Source: DAOTUL01 sp034437435
Lineage (GTDB): Bacteria > Chloroflexota > Anaerolineae > Aggregatilineales > Phototrophicaceae
DNA: 24,248 nt
Assembly: GCA_964417785.1 (NCBI GenBank)
Contig: CAYQJO010000040.1
Span: 1-24,248, forward strand
Direction: 5' to 3'
Part shown: piece after piece, positions 15,975 through 22,493 of the stretch
Numbering within the stretch: the first letter of the stretch is position 1
Layout: each line of letters begins with the position of its first letter
The notes under the pieces: model-generated
The model's input: only the letters and a program-made list of their open reading frames with translations
Told to the model about the DNA's origin: nothing
Database searches by the model: none
Translations under genes and position numbers: made by a program

Positions 15975-17322
15975 AGTTATTATCGATGATCTGCGATTCA
16001 AGCTCGATCTGCGTGACTTCGGCAGTCTCCAGTGCATCTAACGAAATCCGGCGCATTTTAGCCCCCAACGCCTGCAGTTTCTGCTCCACCCGTTCATATC
16101 CCCGGTCAATCTGGCGGATGTTTGAGATGCGTGTCTCGCCGCGTGCCGCCAGTGCCGCCAGCAGCAGCGCCATACCCGCACGAATATCAGGACTGGAAAT
16201 AGACAGCGATCCCTTTAGCGCGGTCGGCCCCTGAACCAGTACCCGGTGCGGATCGCACAGCGTCACCCGCGCACCCATCATCACCAGCTTGTCGGTGAAG
16301 AAGAACCGGCTCTCATACATCCAGTCATGGAACATCACAGCACCGGCGCTCTGAGTCGCGACCAGCAGTGCGATACTCATTAAATCCGGTGGGAATGCCG
16401 GCCAGGGCTGTGCTTTAATCACCGGAATACGCCCACCGATGTCCGGGCGAATCGTCAACGGTTGCGATGACGACACCAGAATATCCTGGTTCTGTACCTC
16501 CCACGTCACGCCAAGACGCTCGAACACCAGCCGCACCATGTCCATATGCTGTGGATCGGCATCCTTGATGCGTACCTCACCGCCGGTGACGACCGCTGCC
16601 CCGACGTAACTGCCAACTTCCATGTAATCCGCGCCACAGCGGGCCTCACCGCCGTGCAGCCGCTCAACGCCCTCGATCACCAACCGGTTAGAGCCGATTC
16701 CGTCAATGTGTGCGCCCAGTCCGATCAGCATATGGCACAAATCCTGCACATGCGGCTCGCTGGCGGCATTACGCAGCACGGTTGTCCCCTCGGCCAACAC
16801 CGCCGCCATAATGACGTTCTCCGTCGCCATGACACTCGCCTCTTGCAGCAGAATATCCGCACCTACCAGCTTTTTCGCCGACATGGTAAAACTGCCCGGC
16901 TCATATTCAACCTGGACCCCCAGACGCTGCAACGCCAGCACATGCGCATCCAGACGGCGTTCTCCGATGAAGTCGCCACCGGGAGCCGGGACAATGATCT
17001 GTCCACAGCGCCCCAAAAGCGCCCCGGCAAAGACAAAGCTGGCGCGTGTTTTCCGCGCCAGTTCCGCATCCAACCGGGTCTTCTCAATGTGATGGGCATG
17101 GATCCGCAGCGTTTTGCCATCGACCCATTCAACTGTTGCACCCAATGCTTGCATCAACTGAATCGTCACTTCCACATCGACAATACGCGGGACGTTGTGC
17201 AGCGTGACCGGCTCATCCGTCAACAGACAGGCCGGCAGCATCTTGATGATGGCGTTTTTGTTCCCACCGGGAGTCACGACACCAAAGAGCGGATGGCCGC
17301 CGTCAATCACGAATTGCTGCAT
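15973..17322 (-). CDS. murA: UDP-N-acetylglucosamine 1-carboxyvinyltransferase, Asp-type active site
   Basis: This enzyme transfers enolpyruvate from PEP to UDP-GlcNAc, the first committed step of peptidoglycan synthesis. The 449-residue protein starts with the family signature including Lys22-Asn23 in GGNKNAIIKMLPACLL. Further landmarks are PPDLMSIALLVA with the catalytic Asp, and the C-terminal DIRAGMALLLAALAARGE and IRQIDRGYERVEQKLQALGA. The catalytic loop reads PAPGGDFIGERRLDAH: residue 117 is Asp where most MurA proteins have Cys. Mycobacterial MurA has the same Asp and is known to be insensitive to fosfomycin. GTAGGAG precedes the ATG at 17322. The start lies inside the SAM hydrolase gene (20-base overlap), so the two are coupled. 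It could be a second MurA-like paralogue, but the conserved residues argue for activity. Confidence 0.88.
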   Translation of the reverse strand: MQQFVIDGGHPLFGVVTPGGNKNAIIKMLPACLLTDEPVTLHNVPRIVDVEVTIQLMQALGATVEWVDGKTLRIHAHHIEKTRLDAELARKTRASFVFAGALLGRCGQIIVPAPGGDFIGERRLDAHVLALQRLGVQVEYEPGSFTMSAKKLVGADILLQEASVMATENVIMAAVLAEGTTVLRNAASEPHVQDLCHMLIGLGAHIDGIGSNRLVIEGVERLHGGEARCGADYMEVGSYVGAAVVTGGEVRIKDADPQHMDMVRLVFERLGVTWEVQNQDILVSSSQPLTIRPDIGGRIPVIKAQPWPAFPPDLMSIALLVATQSAGAVMFHDWMYESRFFFTDKLVMMGARVTLCDPHRVLVQGPTALKGSLSISSPDIRAGMALLLAALAARGETRISNIRQIDRGYERVEQKLQALGAKMRRISLDALETAEVTQIELESQIIDNN

Positions 17323-18151
17323 TTACATCTCCTACCTGCAACTCGACCCGATCACCGATAGACACATCCAACCGTTCCGCCGCGCTTCCCTGATTGACTG
17401 CGATTTCCAGATAGCTGGAACTACCGACCAGCGCCAGCACGTCACCGCGCAGGGCTTCACTATACGAAAGCCGGATACCCGATACCCTATGCTCGTTCAA
17501 CGTAATTTCGGCACTTGTCGCCAGCACAGGCATATCGGCAGCACCCGATACAGACAAAATCAGTCTTTCCGGCGCGTTCCAGCGCAAATGACCGATACTG
17601 GTGGTAACATTGCCAAAATGGTCGATATGGACGACCTCACCACGAACCAGTTGGTCGCTCACCGTCAGTTCCAGCGGTGGCAGTTGCACGATTCTATCGA
17701 GTGCGGGTCCAAGTTCGTCCAGTGTGACACCCGCTGCCAGATGGGCGGCTGCCGGTGCGAAAATATCGCGTCCATGAAACGTGTTGCTGACCTTCGGCAG
17801 GTGATAGGCCGGGTTCGATAACTCTACCGCCACATAATCACTGAATTCATCCAGCGAGTAGCTCAACACACCGTTATCCGGTGCCACAAACGTATACCCA
17901 CTGGTCTGCACGACAATAGGTTTGCGCGTGCTGCCCACACCAGGATCGACCACCACCAGAAAAATCGTCCCGGCGGGAAAGTAGGGGCAGGCATTACGCA
18001 GCGCGAACGCCGCCTGCCGTACATTCTGCCGGTCGATCTGATGAGTGATGTCGATCAAGGGCGTACCCGGTGCGATTCCGTGTATGACACCTTTCATCAC
18101 ACCCGCATAAATATCATCAAGACCAAAATCGGTCATCATGGCGATTTGCAT
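17303..18151 (-). CDS. SAM hydrolase (adenosine-forming), DUF62 family
   Basis: This 282-residue protein belongs to the SAM hydroxide adenosyltransferase family (DUF62), which uses an activated water to split S-adenosylmethionine into adenosine and methionine. Signature motifs are present: MMTDFGLDDIYAGVMKG (5-21), VVVDPGVGSTRKP with Asp69 and Arg76, APDNG, and TFHGRDIFAPAAAHLA with the catalytic His. HIDHFGNVTTSI lies in the C-terminal domain. Absence of halogenase-specific features cannot be proved from sequence, but hydrolase is the usual function. AGGGAGAA precedes the ATG at 18151. It is first of a two-gene unit with murA and divergent from the his operon. Why SAM hydrolysis is paired with cell-wall synthesis is unclear. 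Confidence 0.9.
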   Translation of the reverse strand: MQIAMMTDFGLDDIYAGVMKGVIHGIAPGTPLIDITHQIDRQNVRQAAFALRNACPYFPAGTIFLVVVDPGVGSTRKPIVVQTSGYTFVAPDNGVLSYSLDEFSDYVAVELSNPAYHLPKVSNTFHGRDIFAPAAAHLAAGVTLDELGPALDRIVQLPPLELTVSDQLVRGEVVHIDHFGNVTTSIGHLRWNAPERLILSVSGAADMPVLATSAEITLNEHRVSGIRLSYSEALRGDVLALVGSSSYLEIAVNQGSAAERLDVSIGDRVELQVGDVNAAIRD

Positions 18152-18177
18152 AAGCGATTCTCCCTGATTTCGCCCTC

Positions 18178-18186
18178 ATTTTAGCA
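18178..18186 (-). promoter_or_regulatory. Extended -10 promoter for SAM hydrolase/murA
   Basis: The minus strand reads TGCTAAAAT, an extended -10 ending 26 bases before the start codon at 18151. There is no good -35 at the right distance. Confidence 0.55.
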
Positions 18187-18192
18187 CATGCG

Positions 18193-18222
18193 TTGACAAA
18201 CACCCGATCCCCCGGTTATACT
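18193..18222 (+). promoter_or_regulatory. Sigma70-type promoter of the his operon
   Basis: TTGACA (18193-18198), an 18-base spacer and TATACT (18217-18222). It is the closest to consensus in the window. Transcription would start near 18229-18231, about 14 bases before the leader ORF and about 148 bases before hisH. Confidence 0.85.
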
Positions 18223-18243
18223 CCGCCTCGGTATTTTTAAGCA

Positions 18244-18306
18244 ATGGGGCAGCCTGTGAATCATCATCACCATCTCAACGATCCGATCCCCCCGGTGGTG
18301 GCCTAG
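18244..18306 (+). CDS. His-rich leader peptide of the his operon
   Basis: A 20-codon ORF from the ATG at 18244, or 16 codons from the GTG at 18256, ends at TAG 18304-18306. Codons CAT CAT CAC CAT (18262-18273) give four consecutive histidines, followed by LNDPIPPVVA. The GTG has a GGGG Shine-Dalgarno-like run at 18246-18249 with 6-base spacing; the ATG has almost no ribosome site, so the GTG may be the real start. The ORF lies between a strong promoter and a terminator in front of hisH, which is the position and composition of an attenuator leader peptide such as enterobacterial HisL. The peptide itself probably has no function; its translation speed at His codons would be the signal. Confidence 0.75.
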   Translation: MGQPVNHHHHLNDPIPPVVA

Positions 18307-18346
18307 CCTGCCTGTTCAGACATGCTGATAAACGCGCCTCGCACCG
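18264..18346 (+). promoter_or_regulatory. Alternative RNA pairings of the his attenuator (segments 1-2 and 2-3)
   Basis: Segment 1, CATCACC (18265-18271), lies on the His codons and can pair with segment 2, GGTGGTG (18294-18300): 7 bp with one G-U. Segment 2 can instead pair with segment 3: CGGTG (18293-18297) with CACCG (18342-18346), plus GGC (18300-18302) with GCC (18336-18338). The second pairing uses up the 5' arm and loop of the terminator. A ribosome stalled at the His codons would cover segment 1 and free segment 2, forming the antiterminator. A ribosome reaching the stop codon would cover segment 2 and allow termination. Pairings were worked out by eye without energy calculation. Confidence 0.65.
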
Positions 18347-18361
18347 CTGCGGGGCGTTTTT
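18335..18361 (+). terminator. Attenuator terminator in the his leader
   Basis: A 9-bp stem CGCCTCGCA/TGCGGGGCG (18335-18343 with 18348-18356, one G-U), loop CCGC, is followed by TTTTT (18357-18361). It lies between the leader ORF and hisH, 16 bases before the hisH start, so it can only make sense as a conditional terminator. Confidence 0.85.
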
Positions 18362-18377
18362 AGTTTCAGGAGATATT

Positions 18378-18995
18378 ATGTTAGCAGTCATCGATTATGG
18401 AGCCGGCAATCTACGCAGCGTCCTGCACGCACTCCACCATCTCGGCATTGAGGACTACCGTCTGGTGCAGGAACCCTCTCACATGGAGGGCGCTGACCAG
18501 ATCATCTTGCCCGGTGTAGGGGCCTTTGGGGCCGGAATGAATCAGCTTAAGCAGCAAAAGCTGGTCGAGCCGCTGCGCGACGCCCTGCGGCGTGGTGTAC
18601 CGTACCTCGGCATTTGCCTGGGGATGCAGTTCCTGTTTGAATACAGCGACGAAATGGGCCACCATGAGGGTCTGGGGGTCTTGCCTGGTTATGTCACACG
18701 CTTCAACGAGGGTCTCAAGGTTCCCCATATGGGCTGGAACAAGCTGATCCCCATGCGTAACTCCATTTTGACACACGACATGGCCGATGACAGCTACGTC
18801 TACTTCGTCCACAGCTACTACTGTGTGCCGCGCACCCGCAGCGATTTGATCCTGGCTTGCAACTACGGTATCCAGTTCGCCGCCGGTGTCCAGCGTGACA
18901 ACATCTACGGCGTGCAGTTCCACCCGGAGAAGAGCCAATCTGCCGGTCTCAAAATCCTACGGAACTTCCTGCACATCACGGAGAAAGCCGTATGA
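18378..18995 (+). CDS. hisH: Imidazole glycerol phosphate synthase, glutamine amidotransferase subunit
   Basis: HisH releases ammonia from glutamine and channels it to HisF for imidazole ring formation. The 205-residue protein is a class I amidotransferase with DYGAGNLRSV at the start, oxyanion region PGVGAFG, nucleophile Cys80 in GICLGMQFLFE, and the His182/Glu184 pair in GVQFHPEKSQ. All triad residues are present. AGGAGA precedes the ATG at 18378 by 6 bases, right after the attenuator terminator. The last codons overlap hisA in an ATGA junction. It is the first structural gene of this his unit; hisG, hisD, hisB and hisC are not in the window and must lie elsewhere. Confidence 0.96.
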   Translation: MLAVIDYGAGNLRSVLHALHHLGIEDYRLVQEPSHMEGADQIILPGVGAFGAGMNQLKQQKLVEPLRDALRRGVPYLGICLGMQFLFEYSDEMGHHEGLGVLPGYVTRFNEGLKVPHMGWNKLIPMRNSILTHDMADDSYVYFVHSYYCVPRTRSDLILACNYGIQFAAGVQRDNIYGVQFHPEKSQSAGLKILRNFLHITEKAV

Positions 18996-19723
18996 TCGTC
19001 TACCCGGCTATTGATCTACGCGGCGGTAAAGTTGTTCGCTTAACAGAAGGCGACCCCAACCGCCAGACCGTCTTCAGCGACGATCCCGTTGCCATCGCTC
19101 AGCGATGGATCGACCAGGGTGCCGGATGGCTGCACATGGTCAATCTTGACGGCGCGTTTGACGAGGACAACGACAATCTGACGGTCCTGGCAAATGCTGC
19201 CAGACTGGACGCCCGGATACAATTCGGCGGTGGCTTGCGCAACATGGACCAGATCGCGGAAGCGCTCGACCTGGGAGCCACCCGCGTGGTCCTGGGAACC
19301 ATCGCCATCAAACAACCGGACCTGGTTGCCGAAGCCGTTGACCGTTTCGGTGCCGAAAAGATTTGTGTCGGTCTGGACGCCCGCGATGGACGCATTACCA
19401 CACACGGCTGGCAGGCGACCACCGATATGACACCCGTCGCCTTCGGGCGCAAGATGGCCGAACGCGGCGTGATCCATGCGCTCTTCACCGACGTAAAACG
19501 CGATGGCATGCTGACCGGTGCCGATCTGGCCGGGACCATCGCCCTGGGCGAGCAAACCAGCCTCAAGGTCATCGCCTCCGGCGGCATCAGCACCGTTGAT
19601 GAGATTCGCTATCTGGCCCAGAGCAAGGCCGTCGCTGGTGTGATTGTCGGCATGGCACTTTATCGCGACCAGATCACCTTACCTGATGCCATAGAAGCTG
19701 CGAGGGAAAACGATGCTGGCTAA
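18992..19723 (+). CDS. hisA: ProFAR isomerase (phosphoribosylformimino-AICAR-ribotide isomerase)
   Basis: HisA opens the ribose ring of ProFAR by an Amadori rearrangement, giving PRFAR for HisF/HisH. The 243-residue (beta/alpha)8 barrel begins MIVYPAIDLRGGKVVRL, with catalytic Asp8 as general base and Asp129 in VGLDARDG as general acid. IQFGGGLR and VIASGGIST bind the two phosphates. The length is standard. The start overlaps the hisH stop by 4 bases (ATGA), and GGAGAAA lies upstream. It overlaps hisF by 11 bases. A dual HisA/TrpF (PriA) role cannot be excluded by sequence, but nothing indicates it. Confidence 0.95.
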   Translation: MIVYPAIDLRGGKVVRLTEGDPNRQTVFSDDPVAIAQRWIDQGAGWLHMVNLDGAFDEDNDNLTVLANAARLDARIQFGGGLRNMDQIAEALDLGATRVVLGTIAIKQPDLVAEAVDRFGAEKICVGLDARDGRITTHGWQATTDMTPVAFGRKMAERGVIHALFTDVKRDGMLTGADLAGTIALGEQTSLKVIASGGISTVDEIRYLAQSKAVAGVIVGMALYRDQITLPDAIEAARENDAG

Positions 19724-20495
19724 ACGGATTATCCCCTGTCTGGATGTGCTGGACGGGCGCGTGGTCAAGGGTGTTAACTTCGTCAATTTGCGCGACGCCG
19801 GTGACCCGGTCGAGCAGGCCACCATCTATGACCGTGAAGGCGCGGACGAACTGGTCTTCCTGGACATCACTGCCAGCCACGAGAATCGGGCAACAACGCT
19901 GGATATGGTGCGCAGCGTGGCCGACAGCGTGTTTATCCCCTTCTGCGTCGGCGGTGGTATCCGCACCCTGGAAGACATCCGGGCGACCCTGATCGCCGGT
20001 GCGGATAAGGTCAGCATCAACAGCGCCGCAATCCGCAACCCGCAGCTTATCAACGACGGTGCCTGGGCGTTCGGCAGCCAGTGTATCGTCGTCGCCATCG
20101 ATCCCCGGTTAGTCGATGGCCGCTGGATTGTCCACATCAACGGCGGACGCATCCCAACCGAGTATGAAGCCGTCGCCTGGGCCAAAGAGGTTGAATCACG
20201 CGGAGCCGGTGAGATTCTGCTCACCAGCATGGACCGCGACGGCACCAAATCCGGCTACGACCTGGATTTGACCGCCGCCATAGCGAAGTCGGTCAACATC
20301 CCTGTAATTGCCTCTGGCGGAGCGGGAGCCATGTCACATTTCTACGATGCGCTGGAAGCTGGCGGTGCTGACGCCGCACTGGCCGCGTCATTGTTCCACT
20401 ACAATGAAATTCGCATCGCTGACCTGAAAGCGTATCTAGCGAAACAGGGCGTGCCGGTGCGGTTGGCCGGATGGGAGGAACTTGATGCTGGATAA
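19713..20495 (+). CDS. hisF: Imidazole glycerol phosphate synthase, cyclase subunit
   Basis: HisF joins PRFAR and HisH-derived ammonia to make imidazole glycerol phosphate and AICAR. The 260-residue (beta/alpha)8 barrel has catalytic Asp11 in IIPCLDVLDGRVVKG and Asp130 in VVAIDPR. Phosphate-binding FCVGGGIRT and VIASGGAGAMSHF are present, as is LTSMDRDGTKSGYDL. Its start lies in the hisA end (11-base overlap) and its end overlaps hisI by 11 bases, so these genes are tightly coupled. HisF and HisH form the synthase heterodimer, consistent with their being in one operon. Confidence 0.96.
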   Translation: MLAKRIIPCLDVLDGRVVKGVNFVNLRDAGDPVEQATIYDREGADELVFLDITASHENRATTLDMVRSVADSVFIPFCVGGGIRTLEDIRATLIAGADKVSINSAAIRNPQLINDGAWAFGSQCIVVAIDPRLVDGRWIVHINGGRIPTEYEAVAWAKEVESRGAGEILLTSMDRDGTKSGYDLDLTAAIAKSVNIPVIASGGAGAMSHFYDALEAGGADAALAASLFHYNEIRIADLKAYLAKQGVPVRLAGWEELDAG

Positions 20496-20817
20496 GCTGA
20501 AGTGGAATGCCGATGGCCTGATCCCGGCCATCGTGCAGGATACAGATACACGGCAGGTCTTGATGATGGCCTACATGAACGCCGAATCATTGCAAAAGAC
20601 ATTGAAAACCGGTGAGACCGTCTTCTGGAGCCGCAGCCGGAACGAATTATGGCACAAAGGTGAGACATCCGGCAACACCCAGGCGGTACGCGAAATCTAT
20701 GTCGATTGTGATGCCGATACCCTGCTCATTCTGGTCGATCCAGCCGGACCAGCCTGCCACACTGGCAACACAAGCTGCTTCTACCGTACCGCCTCTGAAT
20801 TCGAACAAAGCGAGTGA
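20485..20817 (+). CDS. hisI: Phosphoribosyl-AMP cyclohydrolase
   Basis: This enzyme opens the purine ring of phosphoribosyl-AMP, the third step of histidine synthesis. It is a 110-residue stand-alone domain. Motifs include VLMMAYMN, FWSRSRNELWHKGETSGNTQ, and the metal-binding cysteines in YVDCDADTLLILVDPAGPAC and HTGNTSCFY. GGGAGGA at 20473-20479 sits 5 bases before the ATG at 20485, so the TTG one codon earlier is not needed. The gene overlaps hisF by 11 bases. The HisE domain, fused to HisI in many enterobacteria and others, is a separate downstream gene here. Confidence 0.95.
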   Translation: MLDKLKWNADGLIPAIVQDTDTRQVLMMAYMNAESLQKTLKTGETVFWSRSRNELWHKGETSGNTQAVREIYVDCDADTLLILVDPAGPACHTGNTSCFYRTASEFEQSE

Positions 20818-20822
20818 AAACC

Positions 20823-21098
20823 ATGCTGAACGAACTAGAACAATTGATTCAGACCCGCAAAAAAGAAATGCCGGATGGCAGCTACACCACCCGCCTGTTC
20901 ACCGAGGGACGCGGCAAAATCGCACAAAAAGTCGGTGAGGAGGCGACCGAGGTGATTGTCGCCTCCCTCAGCCAGGGCCGCAATGAACAGATCGGCGAAC
21001 TGGCCGACCTGTTCTACCACACGCTGGTTTTGATGACGGACATGGACATCACCCTAGAGGACGTACAGCAAGAACTAGAACGTCGGCACCGGAAGTAA
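20823..21098 (+). CDS. hisE: Phosphoribosyl-ATP pyrophosphatase
   Basis: This enzyme hydrolyses phosphoribosyl-ATP to phosphoribosyl-AMP and pyrophosphate, the second step of histidine synthesis. The 91-residue, all-helical MazG-like protein has SYTTRLFTEGRGKIAQKVGE, EEATEVIVAS with metal-binding Glu residues, and ELADLFYHTLVLM. The ATG at 20823 follows GAGTGA; a GTG at 20814, overlapping the hisI stop in a GTGA junction, would add three residues and is a real alternative. It is the last gene of the his operon and is followed by a hairpin terminator. Confidence 0.93.
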   Translation: MLNELEQLIQTRKKEMPDGSYTTRLFTEGRGKIAQKVGEEATEVIVASLSQGRNEQIGELADLFYHTLVLMTDMDITLEDVQQELERRHRK

Positions 21099-21109
21099 GC
21101 AGAATCATA

Positions 21110-21140
21110 CGCCCAACCAGAGCGGTTGGGCGCATCCTTT
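21110..21140. terminator. Terminator after hisE, possibly bidirectional
   Basis: Perfect 9-bp stem CGCCCAACC/GGTTGGGCG (21110-21118 with 21124-21132), loop AGAGC, tail CATCCTTT. The tail is only moderately T-rich. It lies between the convergent hisE and DsbA-like genes and could serve both. Confidence 0.7.
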
Positions 21141-21205
21141 ACTCACCATCAACATTCCACAGAATGATCTGGCCGCCATTAACTGACCAGTAGAAGCCTA
21201 TTCGG
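21139..21205 (-). other. Coding-like tail out of frame beyond the DsbA-like gene
   Basis: Directly downstream of the stop codon at 21198-21200, another minus-strand frame reads GFYWSVNGGQIILWNVDGE and stops with TAA at 21139-21141, six bases before the hisE terminator stem. It looks like the end of a real protein; ILWNVDGE resembles the end of a WD40 repeat. Either the DsbA-like gene has lost its true end by a small indel, or this is the remnant of another gene. It may also be chance. Confidence 0.3.
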
Positions 21206-22433
21206 TCACATATTCCTGGTAACTCAGGAATCCCTGCCACAGCAGCAGCGATTCACCCTCAGTCAGCGTCGCCATCTGCTCCGGTGTCATGTACTGGACG
21301 CCGATAATCTCGCTATCCTCGCTCAAGGCACCTTCTTCAGTCCCGGCGACAAACACCGACACCACCATCTGCTCGTCGATGTAGTACAGGTCGAAATATG
21401 CCTGATCGCTGGTGAACTCCGCACCATTCAGGAAATCCGGATCACCGTGCGCTTCCAGCAGATCGCCCAAAACACGATCCGGCGCAAGCAGCAGCCGGAA
21501 CGCCGTCATGGTCTCGCCGGACTCGGTATAAAACTGGCAGCAAGCTTCACCGCTTGGACCAGCGACAACCGCCAGTTTGGCCGCACCATCCTGGGCTTCC
21601 TGCGTCTGGACGACCTCTAACTCGGTTTCGTTCTCAAGGATAGCCAGCGCCTCTTCCCAGGTGGTCTCGCCGGGTGTGATGCCGCGCCAGCATGGCGCAC
21701 CGCACGGCTCTGACGTCAGTAAACTGTCATCAGACAGCATATCCACGTCGCGCAGCCGGTTCAACAGTGCAACCATTTCCGCCGGATTCTCGCTCTCAAC
21801 AAACTGCGCCAGAATCTCAAAAGGCGGACCGCCCCGGTCATATTCACTGCCATTGATCTCGATCACACCACGCGGACCATCACCGACCTGGACACGGACC
21901 GCCGGTGTGCCAGTCACACCCAGTTCGTTTGCAAGCTGCATATCGACCGAAAACTGATCGACGCTTGAAAGGCAGCCAGCCAACTCATCAAGCGGAATAC
22001 CCATCCGCTCCGAGAACACCTCGCCGATGTCCTGACCGATCTCTCCATTAAATGCCATATTGAACAATAGGCTGCGGGCCGGCCAGTACAACCCGTCTTC
22101 CCAGGCACACTCGGTCATTGCCATCAGCAGCGGCGAGTAATTCTGGTCGATGATCGGGATGCCCCGATATTCAAACTTCGCCTGACCGGTGGTGACATAC
22201 TCCTGAATGAAACGATCTGTAACCTGTTCATAGGTCTGGCAGTGGCCGCACAGATAATCGGCAAATTCGATCACCGTCACCGGGGCATCTTCGTAGCCGA
22301 GGACGAAAGCACCGTCTTCAGCACGATACTGCGGGATGTCGTCATAGATTGAAAGCAGTTCATCGTCGCCTTCTTCTTGCGCGGCGACGCCGAACGCAAC
22401 CAGAATGACTAACAGTAAACTCAAAAATCGCAT
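21198..22433 (-). CDS. Secreted DsbA/thioredoxin-fold protein with unfamiliar C-terminal domain
   Basis: This 411-residue protein starts with a signal peptide (residues 1-19, MRFLSLLLVILVAFGVAAQ). Residues about 42-225 are a DsbA-like thioredoxin fold with redox motif CGHC (62-65) in FADYLCGHCQTYEQ, an inserted helical part with SPLLMAMTECAWEDGLYW, and the cis-Pro loop GVTGTPAVRV. Such proteins oxidise or isomerise disulfides outside the membrane. Residues about 238-411 form a second domain starting EPCGAPCWRGITPGETTW, with further cysteines (EACCQFY) and a GFLSYQEY end. I cannot assign it to a characterised family. GGAG lies 6 bases before the ATG at 22433; two upstream alternatives (ATG 22436, TTG 22445) are too close to it. 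It follows the S9 peptidase gene by 60 bases on the same strand. Confidence 0.85.
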   Translation of the reverse strand: MRFLSLLLVILVAFGVAAQEEGDDELLSIYDDIPQYRAEDGAFVLGYEDAPVTVIEFADYLCGHCQTYEQVTDRFIQEYVTTGQAKFEYRGIPIIDQNYSPLLMAMTECAWEDGLYWPARSLLFNMAFNGEIGQDIGEVFSERMGIPLDELAGCLSSVDQFSVDMQLANELGVTGTPAVRVQVGDGPRGVIEINGSEYDRGGPPFEILAQFVESENPAEMVALLNRLRDVDMLSDDSLLTSEPCGAPCWRGITPGETTWEEALAILENETELEVVQTQEAQDGAAKLAVVAGPSGEACCQFYTESGETMTAFRLLLAPDRVLGDLLEAHGDPDFLNGAEFTSDQAYFDLYYIDEQMVVSVFVAGTEEGALSEDSEIIGVQYMTPEQMATLTEGESLLLWQGFLSYQEYVTE

Positions 22434-22493
22434 CATGTACTCCAAATAGTGGTTAGACTACGTTATGCTACGTGAGAAGCTCCAGATGAGCAA

